Of a stretch of 64,000 nt of DNA, positions 1-8,723 are shown piece by piece. How positions within the stretch are numbered: position 1 is the stretch's first letter; each line of letters starts with the position of its first letter. Origin of the DNA: Pseudomonas sp. RIT623. GTDB taxonomy: Bacteria > Pseudomonadota > Gammaproteobacteria > Pseudomonadales > Pseudomonadaceae. The notes under the pieces were generated by a model. It was not told the DNA's origin. It worked only from the letters and a program-made list of their open reading frames with translations, and did not search any database. The stretch covers positions 21,325-85,324 of the forward strand of contig NZ_SOZA01000021.1 in the NCBI RefSeq assembly GCF_004519305.1, given 5' to 3'. The position numbers and the translations under genes are program-made.

Positions 1-411
1 AACGCGGCCCCCGGGCAGTTGGCGGACGCGGTCAGCAACGCGCTCGACCAGCACGGCCTGCGCCCGGCCCGAGGCGCCGCCGCCGACCTGCTGGTAAGCG
101 CCAAAGTGCGCCTGGAGCGGCGCCTGCGCCAGGTGCGGGACTACGACTACGATCCCTACTACGGCCCCTACGGCGGCATCGGCTACGGCGGCTATCGCAA
201 CGGTTACGGCGGCTATGCCAGCGTGCCGATCGTGCGTACCTACGAGGTCGAGGTGATGGTGGTGCGCATCGACCTGTTCGACGCCCGCGACGGCCAGCCG
301 GTCTGGAGCGCCAGCGCCGAAAGTGGCAGCGACAAGGACTCGCCGCGTGAACGCGAAAGCGCCCTGCGTGAATCGGTGGGCAAGGCGCTCAGCGGCTATC
401 CTCCCAGTTAA
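1..411 (+). CDS. DUF4136 family protein, 5'-truncated by window edge
   Basis: The frame is open from the first base, so the true start lies outside the window; the TTG at 19 is not a credible start. The visible 136 codons match the C-terminal half of the next gene, including the LDQHGLRPARG and VRIDLFDARDGQPVW motifs, so this is a tandem paralogue of the DUF4136 family. The middle is rich in Gly and Tyr (about residues 48-75 of the visible part), which looks like a flexible or adhesive segment. DUF4136 members are usually secreted lipoproteins of unknown function. No signal peptide can be seen because the N-terminus is missing. Confidence 0.75.
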   Translation, partial: NAAPGQLADAVSNALDQHGLRPARGAAADLLVSAKVRLERRLRQVRDYDYDPYYGPYGGIGYGGYRNGYGGYASVPIVRTYEVEVMVVRIDLFDARDGQPVWSASAESGSDKDSPRERESALRESVGKALSGYPPS

Positions 412-431
412 CCTTGAACCGGAGAACCATC

Positions 432-992
432 ATGTTGCGCCGTCTCGTTCCACTGTCACTCGCCCTGTTGCTGGCGGCCTGTTCGAGCAACAACGTGCAA
501 CAGGACTTCGATGCCAGCCGCGACTTCGCCGCCTATCGCAGTTGGGCCTGGCAGGAGCCGGCCCTGCAATACCGCCCGGACGACCCACGCATCAAGAGCG
601 ACCTGACCGAACAGCGTATCCGCCAGGCCGTGACCGGACAGCTCGACCAGCGCGGCCTGCGCCCGGCGCAGGGCAATGCCCGACCCGATGTGAAAGTGCG
701 CGCCTACCTGATCGTCGAAGAACGCCAGCAGCAGATCACCACCAACTATGGTGGTGCCTGGGGCGGTTACTGGGGGGGCTACTGGGGCGGACCGATGTAC
801 AACGAGACCCGCAGCGTCGACTACAAGGTGGCGACTATCCAGGTCGACCTGTTCGATGGCCGCGACGGCAAGCTGGTGTGGCGCGGCAGCGCCGAGCAGA
901 TCATGAACAACTACCCACCCAGCCCGCAGGAGCGCAACGCGGCGATCCACAAGACCGTGACCCAGGTGTTGAGCAACTATCCGCCGCATTGA
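432..992 (+). CDS. DUF4136 domain-containing lipoprotein
   Basis: The start is the ATG at 432, preceded by GGAG at 421-424; the upstream in-frame TTG at 414 lacks a ribosome site. The 186-residue product begins with a short hydrophobic signal ending in the lipobox LLAAC, so it should be a lipid-anchored envelope protein. The rest is a DUF4136 domain interrupted by a Gly/Trp/Tyr-rich insert (GGAWGGYWGG...). The gene starts 20 bp after its upstream paralogue and the two probably form one transcript. Function is unknown; paralogues are common in Pseudomonas and are generally annotated as hypothetical lipoproteins. Confidence 0.8.
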   Translation: MLRRLVPLSLALLLAACSSNNVQQDFDASRDFAAYRSWAWQEPALQYRPDDPRIKSDLTEQRIRQAVTGQLDQRGLRPAQGNARPDVKVRAYLIVEERQQQITTNYGGAWGGYWGGYWGGPMYNETRSVDYKVATIQVDLFDGRDGKLVWRGSAEQIMNNYPPSPQERNAAIHKTVTQVLSNYPPH

Positions 993-1019
993 GGTGCGCA
1001 ACGCCAGACCGCGCCTGCC

Positions 1020-1093
1020 TGTAGGAGCCAGCTTGCTGGCGAACCAGGCGACGCGATGGATGGCACCGACAAGGCCGGCACTTCCAGTGCCGG
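1020..1093. repeat. REP-like element plus short hairpin
   Basis: Bases 1020-1050 carry a REP variant (TGTAGGAGCCAGCTTGCTGGCGAA) found just after the lipoprotein gene. It is followed at 1075-1093 by a perfect hairpin (CCGGCACT, TCC loop, AGTGCCGG). No T-run follows, so it is not a classical terminator, although it may stabilise the 3' end of the upstream transcript. A similar TTGCTGGCGAA subtype lies near 19626-19668. Confidence 0.55.
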
Positions 1094-1181
1094 ACTAAAA
1101 CAAGGCAAATCGCCATCACCTTGGCTACACTCCCTGCACCGCCGCCGTGCTGCCGGGCCTCTGGCCGGCAAAGGAGTGCCT

Positions 1182-3095
1182 GTGGTTACCCGTTCCGCTG
1201 TGCGCCAACGCGGCGCGATCGGTCTGATGGCCGTAATGACCCTGGGCCTGGCGCTGATGTTCATGCTGCTGACGGTCGACGGCGGGCGGCTGTATCTTGA
1301 GCAACGCAAGCTGCAGCGCATCGCCGACATGGCCGCGCTCGAGGCCGCCGAACATGGCGGCCAGTGCGGCGGCAACGGCCCCCAGGCCAGCGCATTGGCG
1401 CGGACCGCTGCCACCCGCAATGGCCACGCCCCGCTCAATCCACTGATCGCCAGCTGTGGCTACCTGCGCACCGGCAATGACAACCTGCGCGTGTTCACCG
1501 CCGATGCCACGCGCAACGAAGCGATCAAGGTCGAGGTCAGCAATATCGTGGTCACCAGCGTGGCCGGAGGGATCTATGCCCTGGTACAGGGCGGCGCATT
1601 GGCGCCCACCACCACCTTGCGCGCTAGCGCGGTAGCGGCCAGTCCAGGGCCGCCCCAGGCGATGTTGAGCATTCGCAGTAGCCTGGTGAGCCTGGACTCA
1701 CGTCACTCGGCCTTGCTCAATGCCCTCGTGCGCAGCCTCGGTGGCAACCTTCAGCTCGACCTGGCTAGCTGGCAGGGTATCGCCGCCACACAGATCAATC
1801 TGCTCAAGTACGCCGACCAGCTAGCCATCGACCTGGGAGTGAAGGTCGGCGATTACGACAAGCTGCTCAGCACGGATGCCACCCTCAGCAAACTGCTCGA
1901 TGCCGCCGTGCGCGTCCTGCAACAAAGTGGTGCCGCCGCCGACGTCGCCACCAACCTGGGTAAGCTCGCGCTTGGTACAGCAAACGGCACGCTCCTGAAC
2001 CTGGGAGACATTCTGGCAATACAGAACGGCACAGCACAGGCTGGGCTGGATACCAGCATCCAACTACTGCAACTGGTCCAGGGCATGATTCAGTTGGCTG
2101 TCAGCAATAGCGCCGCCACCGTTGATCTGCCCATCAGTGTGCTCGGGCTGGTCAATGGCCGCATCCAGATGAAGGTGATCCAACCGGAACAATTTTCAGC
2201 AGTGGGCAATCCGGCGACCGACCGGATCGAAGTGCACACCGCCCAAGTCCAGGCGCTGGTTTCGCTGGACCTGCCACTGCTCAACGGCGTCCTCGGTTTG
2301 CTGAACACCGTGCTTGGCCTAGCCGCGCCCTTGACCTCCGTGCTCAACAGCCTTCTGCACCTTAATCTGGTGGATGTCCTGCAAGGTTTGACCTGCTCGC
2401 TTGGGCTCAGTCAATGCAAATACTTGGATGTCCTACCGGTACCGGACAAGTTGTCCTTGGATATCGGAGTCGACGTGGCCAGGGCACAGAGCTTGGTTAC
2501 CGATCACCGATGTGGAGCACAAAAGAGCCTGACGGTGGCGACGCAAAGCGCGGCGGCAGTTGTCTCGATCGGCAAGGCCAAGGACTCGGCGGCGTTCTTC
2601 AAGGATAGCGCGGCAGCCTTCACGCCTTTGCCGCTTGTCGATATTGGTATCAAGACATGCGGCCCACTGGGCGCCGCCTGCACTCGGGTAGCCTTTGCAG
2701 GCGGTGGCATTGGCCTGAAGGCCAGTGCACCGATTCTGCGCAGCGAAACGACGGCATTGCTGTTCGTCACCCCACCCGATATCGGCAAAACGCCCGACTA
2801 TCTACGCATGAGCACGCAAGATGTCGTCGGCAGCCTCTCCAGCACGCTCGCAGGCGTACAGATCGAAGCCTACAAACCCGCTGTTGGCAACGTCTTCTCT
2901 GACGTCATGGCCTTGGTGGCTGGTACGCTCAGCTCGGTCAAAGCCATCCTCGAACCCTTGATCAAAAACCTGCTCAGTCCCTTGCTTGATCCGCTGCTCA
3001 ATGTGCTGCTCAAAGTGCTTGGCATCGACCTCGCCAGCGCCGAAGTGGGCGCCAACCTCAGTTGCTCCAGCGGCCACGCTCAACTGGTGATGTGA
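1182..3095 (+). CDS. tadG: TadG-like Flp pilus assembly protein
   Basis: I place the start at GTG 1182, which follows AAGGAG at 1171-1176. The longer open frame back to 1056 would add an unlikely basic extension crossing an apparent spacer. The 637-residue protein opens with the TadE/G N-terminal signature: RQRGAIGLMAV, then a single membrane segment at about residues 12-33, then VDGGRLYLEQRKLQRIADMAA. Such proteins are anchored by this pseudopilin-like helix and act in Tad (Flp) pilus assembly. The long C-terminal part is rich in Leu/Val/Ala with no domain I recognise. The gene converges on pprA with a 16-bp overlap of their 3' ends and lies apart from the main tad operon. Confidence 0.8.
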   Translation: MVTRSAVRQRGAIGLMAVMTLGLALMFMLLTVDGGRLYLEQRKLQRIADMAALEAAEHGGQCGGNGPQASALARTAATRNGHAPLNPLIASCGYLRTGNDNLRVFTADATRNEAIKVEVSNIVVTSVAGGIYALVQGGALAPTTTLRASAVAASPGPPQAMLSIRSSLVSLDSRHSALLNALVRSLGGNLQLDLASWQGIAATQINLLKYADQLAIDLGVKVGDYDKLLSTDATLSKLLDAAVRVLQQSGAAADVATNLGKLALGTANGTLLNLGDILAIQNGTAQAGLDTSIQLLQLVQGMIQLAVSNSAATVDLPISVLGLVNGRIQMKVIQPEQFSAVGNPATDRIEVHTAQVQALVSLDLPLLNGVLGLLNTVLGLAAPLTSVLNSLLHLNLVDVLQGLTCSLGLSQCKYLDVLPVPDKLSLDIGVDVARAQSLVTDHRCGAQKSLTVATQSAAAVVSIGKAKDSAAFFKDSAAAFTPLPLVDIGIKTCGPLGAACTRVAFAGGGIGLKASAPILRSETTALLFVTPPDIGKTPDYLRMSTQDVVGSLSSTLAGVQIEAYKPAVGNVFSDVMALVAGTLSSVKAILEPLIKNLLSPLLDPLLNVLLKVLGIDLASAEVGANLSCSSGHAQLVM

Positions 3096-5716
3096 AGCGG
3101 CAACTCGACCCGAAAGCACGCCCCTTCGCCAGCGTTGGCCACCGTCAGGCTGCCGCCCATGTGCGCGACGATCCCGTGGCTCACCGACAGCCCCAACCCG
3201 GTGCCGACCCCAGCCGGCTTGGTGGTGAAGAACGGCTCGAAGATGCGCTCGTGCAGAAGCGGGTCGATGCCGCCAGCGTTGTCGTCCACCAGCAGGCACA
3301 GGCGCCCGCGCTCCAGCACTTGGCGCACGCGAATCCAAGGGTGCTCCTGGCCCTGCTCGAGCAAGGCATCGCGGGCATTGACCATCAGGTTGATCAACAC
3401 CTGCTCCAACTGGTCCTGGTGCCCGAGTACCCACGGCTGCTCGCCGGGGCATTCGATCTGCAGCACCACACCCTTGCCGCGCAAGCCTTCTTCCAGCAAC
3501 GCCCGCGCGCCCTCCACGGCGGCCCAGGCGGTGAACGGCGCATGCTCGAGCGCCGAGCGCCGGCCATACACGCGCATGTGCTCCACCAGCCGCGCGGCAC
3601 GCTCGACCTGGGCTTCGATGCGGCGCAGCTTGTCCGCAAGGTAAGCCGGGTCGGCGGCGCCGTTGTCCAGGCGCTTGAGCGTGTTGGCCACGGCCATGCG
3701 CATCACGTTGAGCGGCTGGTTGATCTCGTGCACCAGGCCGGTGGCCAACTCGCCCAGGGTGGCCATCTTGGCGCCTTGCAACAGCTGCTGCTGGCTGCGC
3801 CGCACCTCGGTATTGTCGCGGCCAACGGCCTGGACTTCGAGCAGACGGCCCTGCTCATCGAACAGCCCGCGGTCGGCCCACACCCACCAGGCATGCTCGC
3901 GCCCTGGCAGTTGCAGGCAGATTTGCGCGCTACTCACCGGGTGCTCGGGCGTGAGCGCGCGCAGACGCAGCAGGAACGCTTCGCGCTGCTCTTCGGACAG
4001 CCACTGCCCCAGGTCCGCGCCCTCGAGCTGCGCAGGCGCGCAGCCCAGGTAGTCGGCCAGGGGCCGGTTGCCGAACAGCAAGGTCAGGTCTGGACGGTAA
4101 CGGCAGATCATCGCCGGTGAGTCCTCGACCAGTACCCGGTAGCGCTCCTCGCTCTGGCGCATGCGCTCGGCGGCTTCGGTGGCCTCGCTGACATCCAGCC
4201 ATAGGCCGACCACTTCCAGCGGCTGGCCAAGATCGTCACGCAGCAAGCGCGCCTCATCGAGCATCCAGTGATAGCCCCCCAGCTGGTCGCGCAGACGGTA
4301 GCGGCACCGCACCTGGCCCTCGCGCATCAAGCTGCGGGTACGTTCCAGCCACAGCGCACGGTCCTGCGGATGCACCGCCAGGCCGGGCTGACGTGCCTGC
4401 TCGCTGTCCGGCGCCCAACCCAGCAGAGGCGCCAGGCTGGCGCTGAAGAACTCACTGTGCAACGCGCCCTCGGCATAGCGTTGCACGTAGATCACCGCCG
4501 GCGAGCTGGCGATCAGGTTTTCCAGCCGGGCGCGCGCAGCGCCGGCTTGTTGCTCCTGGGCCTTGAGCGCGCTGATATCGAGCAAAAAACCACGCACCTG
4601 CCCGTCCCGCCCATGGCCGGCCCAATGCAGCCAGCGCGACGGCGCCTGCACGTCGCTGCCCAGCACCCGCACATTCAGGCTCAGTGCATGCCCGTCACGG
4701 GCCTGGGCCAGGGCCAGTTGCGCCGGCTCACGGTCGGCGGGGTGCAGGCATGCCAGCCACTGCTGCTCGCTGGCACGGCGCGGCAGCTCGAGAGCGGCGG
4801 CCAGGCTCGGGTCCAGTTGCAAGTCACCTTGCGCCGGCCATTGCCACCAGCCCGCGCCCAACTGCTGCTGCAAATCGTCGAGGTGGGCGGCCTGCTCGTG
4901 CAACTGCTGGCGGCGATGGCGCACCAGCAACGGCTCGGCCAGGGTCCGCAGCAATGCCAGCGCCATGTCGGCCGGCGGCACCTGGGGGGCGCCAGCGCAC
5001 AGCAACCACGCCTCGGCATCCTGGCCCAGACGGCAAGGCACCAGGAACAACGACACCCCACCGCACAGCGCCAGCAGCTCCAGGTCGTCATTGGCCTCGA
5101 CCAGGCCCTGGGCCGGCCATGCCTGCAGCCGCGCCTGCAAGGCGCGGTCAGCGGGCCAGGGCCAGGCGCCCTCGCTGCTGGCGTAGTGTCGCCAGCCATC
5201 GGCCTCGCGCAGCAGCAAACGCAACGAGCGGGCCTGCCAGTGCTCGGCAAGCCGTTGCAACTGCTCCTCGGTGGTCTGCACCAGGCGCGCCGCGCCGCAC
5301 TCACGCAGGGCATGGCCGATCTCGCCGAGCAATGGCCGCTGCCGGTCCCAGCGCTGCTCGCGCAGCAGGTCGCCGATATCGAACAGCTGCAACAGCCAAC
5401 CCTGGGCCTGGCGCAGCAGCCAGCCACGGGTGTGCAGGGCCTGGCCGACAACCGTGTGGAAATCCAGGTCCAGCGGCTGTCCCTGCCAGTCGGCGGGCTC
5501 GCCTTCGAGCACCACCCAGCTGTGCCTGAGCAGGTAATCGTGCACCCGCCCACCGGCCTGCCCGGGCAGCGCCAGCAAGGTCCGCAGCGGGCCGGCCAGG
5601 CGCTGCACCCGGGCCTGGTCGTCGAGCCACAGTTGCAGGCCGACCGCTGGCGGCACCTGCGGTTCGGGCAGCGGGGTGGGCGCCGTGCGCCAGCGATCGA
5701 ACAAGCCGCCACTCAC
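3080..5716 (-). CDS. pprA: PprA-type PAS sensor histidine kinase
   Basis: This 878-residue kinase resembles the PprA sensor that partners PprB in the P. aeruginosa Flp locus. About the first 300 residues have no obvious domain and no membrane segment. PAS-like domains follow at roughly 300-390, 400-520 and 525-645. The HisKA box (GELATGLVHEINQPLN) puts the phospho-accepting His at 663. The HATPase has an N box (NLMVNARDAL), a G1 box (DDNAGGI) and G2 (GTGLGLSVSHG). Start is GTG 5716, overlapping the tadF stop by 4 bp, so the two genes are co-transcribed. The 3' end overlaps convergent tadG. It likely controls pilus genes through PprB, whose gene lies nearby on the opposite strand. Confidence 0.85.
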   Translation of the reverse strand: MSGGLFDRWRTAPTPLPEPQVPPAVGLQLWLDDQARVQRLAGPLRTLLALPGQAGGRVHDYLLRHSWVVLEGEPADWQGQPLDLDFHTVVGQALHTRGWLLRQAQGWLLQLFDIGDLLREQRWDRQRPLLGEIGHALRECGAARLVQTTEEQLQRLAEHWQARSLRLLLREADGWRHYASSEGAWPWPADRALQARLQAWPAQGLVEANDDLELLALCGGVSLFLVPCRLGQDAEAWLLCAGAPQVPPADMALALLRTLAEPLLVRHRRQQLHEQAAHLDDLQQQLGAGWWQWPAQGDLQLDPSLAAALELPRRASEQQWLACLHPADREPAQLALAQARDGHALSLNVRVLGSDVQAPSRWLHWAGHGRDGQVRGFLLDISALKAQEQQAGAARARLENLIASSPAVIYVQRYAEGALHSEFFSASLAPLLGWAPDSEQARQPGLAVHPQDRALWLERTRSLMREGQVRCRYRLRDQLGGYHWMLDEARLLRDDLGQPLEVVGLWLDVSEATEAAERMRQSEERYRVLVEDSPAMICRYRPDLTLLFGNRPLADYLGCAPAQLEGADLGQWLSEEQREAFLLRLRALTPEHPVSSAQICLQLPGREHAWWVWADRGLFDEQGRLLEVQAVGRDNTEVRRSQQQLLQGAKMATLGELATGLVHEINQPLNVMRMAVANTLKRLDNGAADPAYLADKLRRIEAQVERAARLVEHMRVYGRRSALEHAPFTAWAAVEGARALLEEGLRGKGVVLQIECPGEQPWVLGHQDQLEQVLINLMVNARDALLEQGQEHPWIRVRQVLERGRLCLLVDDNAGGIDPLLHERIFEPFFTTKPAGVGTGLGLSVSHGIVAHMGGSLTVANAGEGACFRVELPLHITS

Positions 5717-6156
5717 AGTTGCAGGCTCGCCTGGGCCTGCAAGCGCGCGGGCAGCTTAGGCACCTCGCCGACCAGGGGCAGCACCAGGGTCGGCAAGACT
5801 CGTGTGAGCCGGTCGCGCGGGTAGTCGATGACCACCGTCAGCACCTTGTCGGCGCCAACGCTGACCCGGGTGTCGGTGATCACGCTAAAGCCCAGGGCAT
5901 TGGGCATCCACGCCAACTGCTGGGCGATCACCTGGCGGGCCAGGCCCTGCACATCCAGGGCGTAGGTCTGGCTGCTCGGGTCCACCGCCACGCAGCGGCG
6001 CACCGCCTCGCTGCTGGCCTGGTTGAACGATTGCAGCATCAGCATCGGCAAGGCGTAGCTGACCAAACCGTAGAACACCGCGAAAAACACCATGAATACC
6101 GCGACAAACTCGATGGCTGCCGCGCCTTTTTGCTGCCGCGCCGGGCTTGCTTGCAT
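5713..6156 (-). CDS. tadF: TadF/TadE-like pseudopilin
   Basis: The 147-residue product begins with the TadE-family pattern: a short basic leader, KGAAAIEF, then a long hydrophobic helix (about residues 12-35). The Gly-Ala-Ala-Ala-Ile-Glu-Phe stretch matches a type IVb prepilin-like cleavage region (G/xxxxE), so FppA is the likely processing enzyme. The rest is a small periplasmic domain. It is the first gene of a two-gene unit with pprA and is divergent from fppA. In P. aeruginosa the gene in this position is called tadF. It is probably a minor pseudopilin of the Flp system. Confidence 0.78.
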   Translation of the reverse strand: MQASPARQQKGAAAIEFVAVFMVFFAVFYGLVSYALPMLMLQSFNQASSEAVRRCVAVDPSSQTYALDVQGLARQVIAQQLAWMPNALGFSVITDTRVSVGADKVLTVVIDYPRDRLTRVLPTLVLPLVGEVPKLPARLQAQASLQL

Positions 6157-6180
6157 GATCGCGTCTACCCTGAGTCTGAG

Positions 6181-6204
6181 ACTTGGATAAAAGCATAGAT
6201 CCGT
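6181..6204. promoter_or_regulatory. Putative shared regulatory element in tadF/fppA divergent region
   Basis: The 75-bp spacer between tadF and fppA contains ACTTGGAT (6181-6188) and GATCCGT (6198-6204). The same two words occur in the same order and orientation upstream of flp (15263-15270 and 15276-15282), although the gap is 9 bp here and 5 bp there. This is visible directly; that it binds PprB or another regulator is inference. Confidence 0.35.
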
Positions 6205-6231
6205 TCAACGAATAGGGATGGCCATTTGCCA

Positions 6232-6702
6232 ATGCACAGCATTGTTCTTCTGATGTGGCTTGCCTTGTGCACCGAACAAGATGTCCGTGAACGACAAATC
6301 TCCAACACCCTCACCCTCGGAGTCGCTGCCTGTGCCCTGGTCTGGCTGTTCGCCACCGGGCGCAGCTGGATCGGCGCCGAGGCCAGCGAGGCGGGCTGGG
6401 CACTGGCCATCGTCATGCTGCTCACCCTGCCCGGCTACATGCTCGGCCGCTTCGGCGCCGGCGACGTCAAGTTGATGGGCGCCCTGGCCCTGGCCACCAG
6501 CCCGCAGTACGTGCTCGGCACCTTCATCGGCGCCGGGGTCACGGTGCTGGCCTGGCTATTCGGTCGCCGCCGCCTGTGGACCCTGCTCAACCCCAAGGTG
6601 AAAAAGCGCATGCAAGCGCTGGCCGAACAGGTCGGTGACAAGCAGCCGTTCGCCCCGTACGTACTGGCCGGCTTCCTGCTGACAGCCGTTTGGATCCAAT
6701 AG
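6232..6702 (+). CDS. fppA: Prepilin peptidase (A24, FppA/TadV type)
   Basis: This small integral membrane aspartyl protease cleaves the leader of the Flp prepilin and probably of the TadE/F-like pseudopilins. The 156-residue product is almost wholly hydrophobic. The two catalytic Asp residues are visible: D17 in CTEQDVRER and D78 in the GxGD motif (GRFGAGDVKLMG). It lacks the N-terminal methylase region of PilD, as expected for the short Flp-type enzyme. Start is ATG 6232; a TTG at 6226 in the same frame is closer to the AGGGATGG ribosome site and remains possible. It is divergent from tadF and followed closely by pprB on the same strand. Confidence 0.85.
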   Translation: MHSIVLLMWLALCTEQDVRERQISNTLTLGVAACALVWLFATGRSWIGAEASEAGWALAIVMLLTLPGYMLGRFGAGDVKLMGALALATSPQYVLGTFIGAGVTVLAWLFGRRRLWTLLNPKVKKRMQALAEQVGDKQPFAPYVLAGFLLTAVWIQ

Positions 6703-6703
6703 A

Positions 6704-6717
6704 CGACCGTACGGTCG
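6704..6717. promoter_or_regulatory. 14-bp perfect palindrome between fppA and pprB
   Basis: CGACCGTACGGTCG is a perfect 14-base palindrome starting two bases after the fppA stop and about 100 bp before the pprB start. It has no loop and no T-run, so it looks more like a dimer binding site than a terminator. The regulator is unknown. Confidence 0.35.
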
Positions 6718-6820
6718 AATAAGGCGCGAGGCCAATGTACATAATTGCAAAGTGCGACTACTTTTCTACCTGCCAGAGCGTCTGGCCCGGGAGCAGGGCC
6801 GATACAACAGGGAGTTGATC

Positions 6821-7597
6821 GTGAACAAGTCCGTCAGTGAGGTGAAGATTCTGGTTGTCGACGACCAGCCGCTGATCGTCGAAGAGTTATGCGAGTTCCT
6901 CGAAAGCGAGGGTTACCGCTGTATCCCGGCGCACTCAACGGGCCAGGCCATTGACTGCTATAAAGCCGACGAAGCCATCGGCCTGGTACTTTGCGACCTG
7001 CACATGCCCGAGCGCGATGGCATCGAGCTGGTCCGCGCGCTGAAACAGGTTGCCGGGCAACAACGCCTGTTCGAAGCCATCATGCTGACTGGGCGCGCCG
7101 ACAAGCAGGACGTGATTCGCGCCCTGCGCGAGGGGTTCGCCGACTACTACCAGAAGCCCATGGACCTCGACGAACTGCTCGAGGGCGTGCGTCGGCAAGA
7201 AGCCGCGCTGCTGGAGCGGCGTCGCAACTTCCGCGAGCTGGGCAGCCTCAATCAGCGCCTGCAAGAGCTGGCCGAGTCCATCGACGACCTTTATCAAGAC
7301 CTGGAGAAAGCCCGTGGCCAGGGCGCCCACCGGCGCGCCAGCGATGCCGAGGAAGGCGAACCGGAGCTACCCGCGGCGTTCGAGAAGCTGTCGCCGCGGC
7401 AACTGGAGGTCGCCCGGCTGGTGAGCAAGGGCAAGACCAACTACCAGATTGCCTGCGAGCTGGGCATCACCGAGAACACCGTGAAGCTGTATGTGTCGCA
7501 GGTGCTGCGCCTGACCCACATGCACAACCGCACCCAGCTGGCGCTGGCACTGACCCCACGCTCGTCGCCGGTGCATCAGCGCTTTACCACGCATTGA
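6821..7597 (+). CDS. pprB: PprB-type LuxR/NarL response regulator
   Basis: The 258-residue product has an N-terminal receiver domain and a C-terminal LuxR-type helix-turn-helix (LSPRQLEVARLVSKGKTNYQIACELGI... region). The receiver shows the acidic pair D14/D15 and the phospho-acceptor D59 in LVLCDLHMPE. A coiled linker joins the two. Start is GTG 6821, preceded by AGGGAG at 6809-6814; the longer frame from 6752 lacks a ribosome site. In P. aeruginosa PprB is the partner of PprA and activates the flp-tad genes and other adhesins. Its position between fppA and the tad operon supports the same job here. Confidence 0.87.
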   Translation: MNKSVSEVKILVVDDQPLIVEELCEFLESEGYRCIPAHSTGQAIDCYKADEAIGLVLCDLHMPERDGIELVRALKQVAGQQRLFEAIMLTGRADKQDVIRALREGFADYYQKPMDLDELLEGVRRQEAALLERRRNFRELGSLNQRLQELAESIDDLYQDLEKARGQGAHRRASDAEEGEPELPAAFEKLSPRQLEVARLVSKGKTNYQIACELGITENTVKLYVSQVLRLTHMHNRTQLALALTPRSSPVHQRFTTH

Positions 7598-7650
7598 CTC
7601 GATCTCGACCAACCGACGTGGGAGCGCGAGGACTACCGGCCACGATCGCA

Positions 7651-7917
7651 TCAGCCGCCGTTGTTCGACGAATTGATCTTGGTCCACCGGTAAAAATCCG
7701 GGATCGCGTACTTGTAGCTGTCCAGCCAGCGCTGCATGGACTGGTCGCGCTCCTTGTCCGTCTGCACCTGGCGCACCGGGGAGGCCTGGCGATTGCTTGC
7801 CTGCAGCTGCAGCAAGGTTTCCGTGGCGGTTGGCGCCCGCGGTGGACGCGCGGGATCCTCGGCCGCCGCCAGCAAGGGCATGAGCAGACAGCCGACAGCG
7901 ATGCAGTGCTTGAACAT
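7651..7917 (-). CDS. DUF3613 domain-containing small periplasmic protein
   Basis: The 88-residue product starts at ATG 7917 behind a strong GGAGG site. It has a short signal peptide (FKHCIAVGCLLMPLLAAAE). The mature part is small and charged and ends with SYKYAIPDFYRWTKINSSNN, typical of DUF3613 proteins found in Pseudomonas Flp loci. It is the last gene of the tad operon, 12 bp after tadD. The function is unknown, but the constant position suggests a periplasmic accessory of Flp pilus assembly. Confidence 0.72.
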   Translation of the reverse strand: MFKHCIAVGCLLMPLLAAAEDPARPPRAPTATETLLQLQASNRQASPVRQVQTDKERDQSMQRWLDSYKYAIPDFYRWTKINSSNNGG

Positions 7918-7929
7918 ACTCACCTCCAG

Positions 7930-8634
7930 TCAGTTGAGCAGCGCGGGGGCCGAAGCCCCGCTCGCCGCAAGCGGCCCGCGCCCACTGGCACGGATACGTT
8001 GCGCCCGGGCCCGGGCCTCGGCGAACTGCTCAGGTTGCACGTGCAGGCGCTTGACCAGGTCCTCGGCCTGGTCCCAGTGGTCCTGCAGCAGCGACAAGGT
8101 CACCAGGTTCACCGCCGGTAACGGGTTGTCGTCCCTGAGCTCAAGAGCGGTGAGGAACTCGAAGCGCGCCTGCTCGTGGTTGCCCAGGTTCATCTGCACC
8201 ACACCCAGGTCGTTGCGCACGTTCTCGTCGGTCGGCGCCAGGCGCACGGCCCGTTGCAGGTTGCGCAGGGCCTGAGCGTCGTCGCCACGGGCGGCGGCCA
8301 GTTGCCCCAGGCCGTGCTCGCCCTCGGCCGCCAGGCAACCGCCGAGCAGGCTGCGGTACAGCGGCTCGGCTTCGCTGCGTCCCAGCACGCGCAGCACCTT
8401 GGCCTTGCGCAGGCGCACCTGGTCGAGGGTGTCGGGTAATTGCTCGAGGTGGGCCAACCCGGCATGGGGGCGGCCTTCGTTGATCATCTGGTCGGCCATG
8501 TCCAGGCTCAGTTGCTGGTCGGTGTCGGGCTTGCCGCAACTGCCGCCACCGAGCAGGCGGGCCAGGCCCTCGGGCTGCTGACCGGCGCAACCGGCGAGCA
8601 GCAACAGGCTGCTGAACAACAGGATCGCTTTCAT
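7930..8634 (-). CDS. tadD: TadD tetratricopeptide lipoprotein
   Basis: Start is ATG 8634 with GGGGAG just upstream; the frame is open further, but without a ribosome site. The 234-residue product has a lipoprotein signal (MKAILLFSSLLLLAGC) and TPR-like helices over about residues 70-190 (e.g. LRNLQRAVRLAPTDENVRND). TadD proteins are outer-membrane lipoproteins that act like pilotins, supporting the RcpA secretin. An 89-bp gap separates it from tadC upstream, the largest gap inside this operon, and it is followed by the DUF3613 gene. Confidence 0.85.
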   Translation of the reverse strand: MKAILLFSSLLLLAGCAGQQPEGLARLLGGGSCGKPDTDQQLSLDMADQMINEGRPHAGLAHLEQLPDTLDQVRLRKAKVLRVLGRSEAEPLYRSLLGGCLAAEGEHGLGQLAAARGDDAQALRNLQRAVRLAPTDENVRNDLGVVQMNLGNHEQARFEFLTALELRDDNPLPAVNLVTLSLLQDHWDQAEDLVKRLHVQPEQFAEARARAQRIRASGRGPLAASGASAPALLN

Positions 8635-8723
8635 CGCGTCTCTCCCCTGAACGAAAACATCCTTCTCTCGCGGATCAAAACCTCTGCACTGGACTTGACG
8701 GCAACGGCCTGGGCGGTCGCCAT

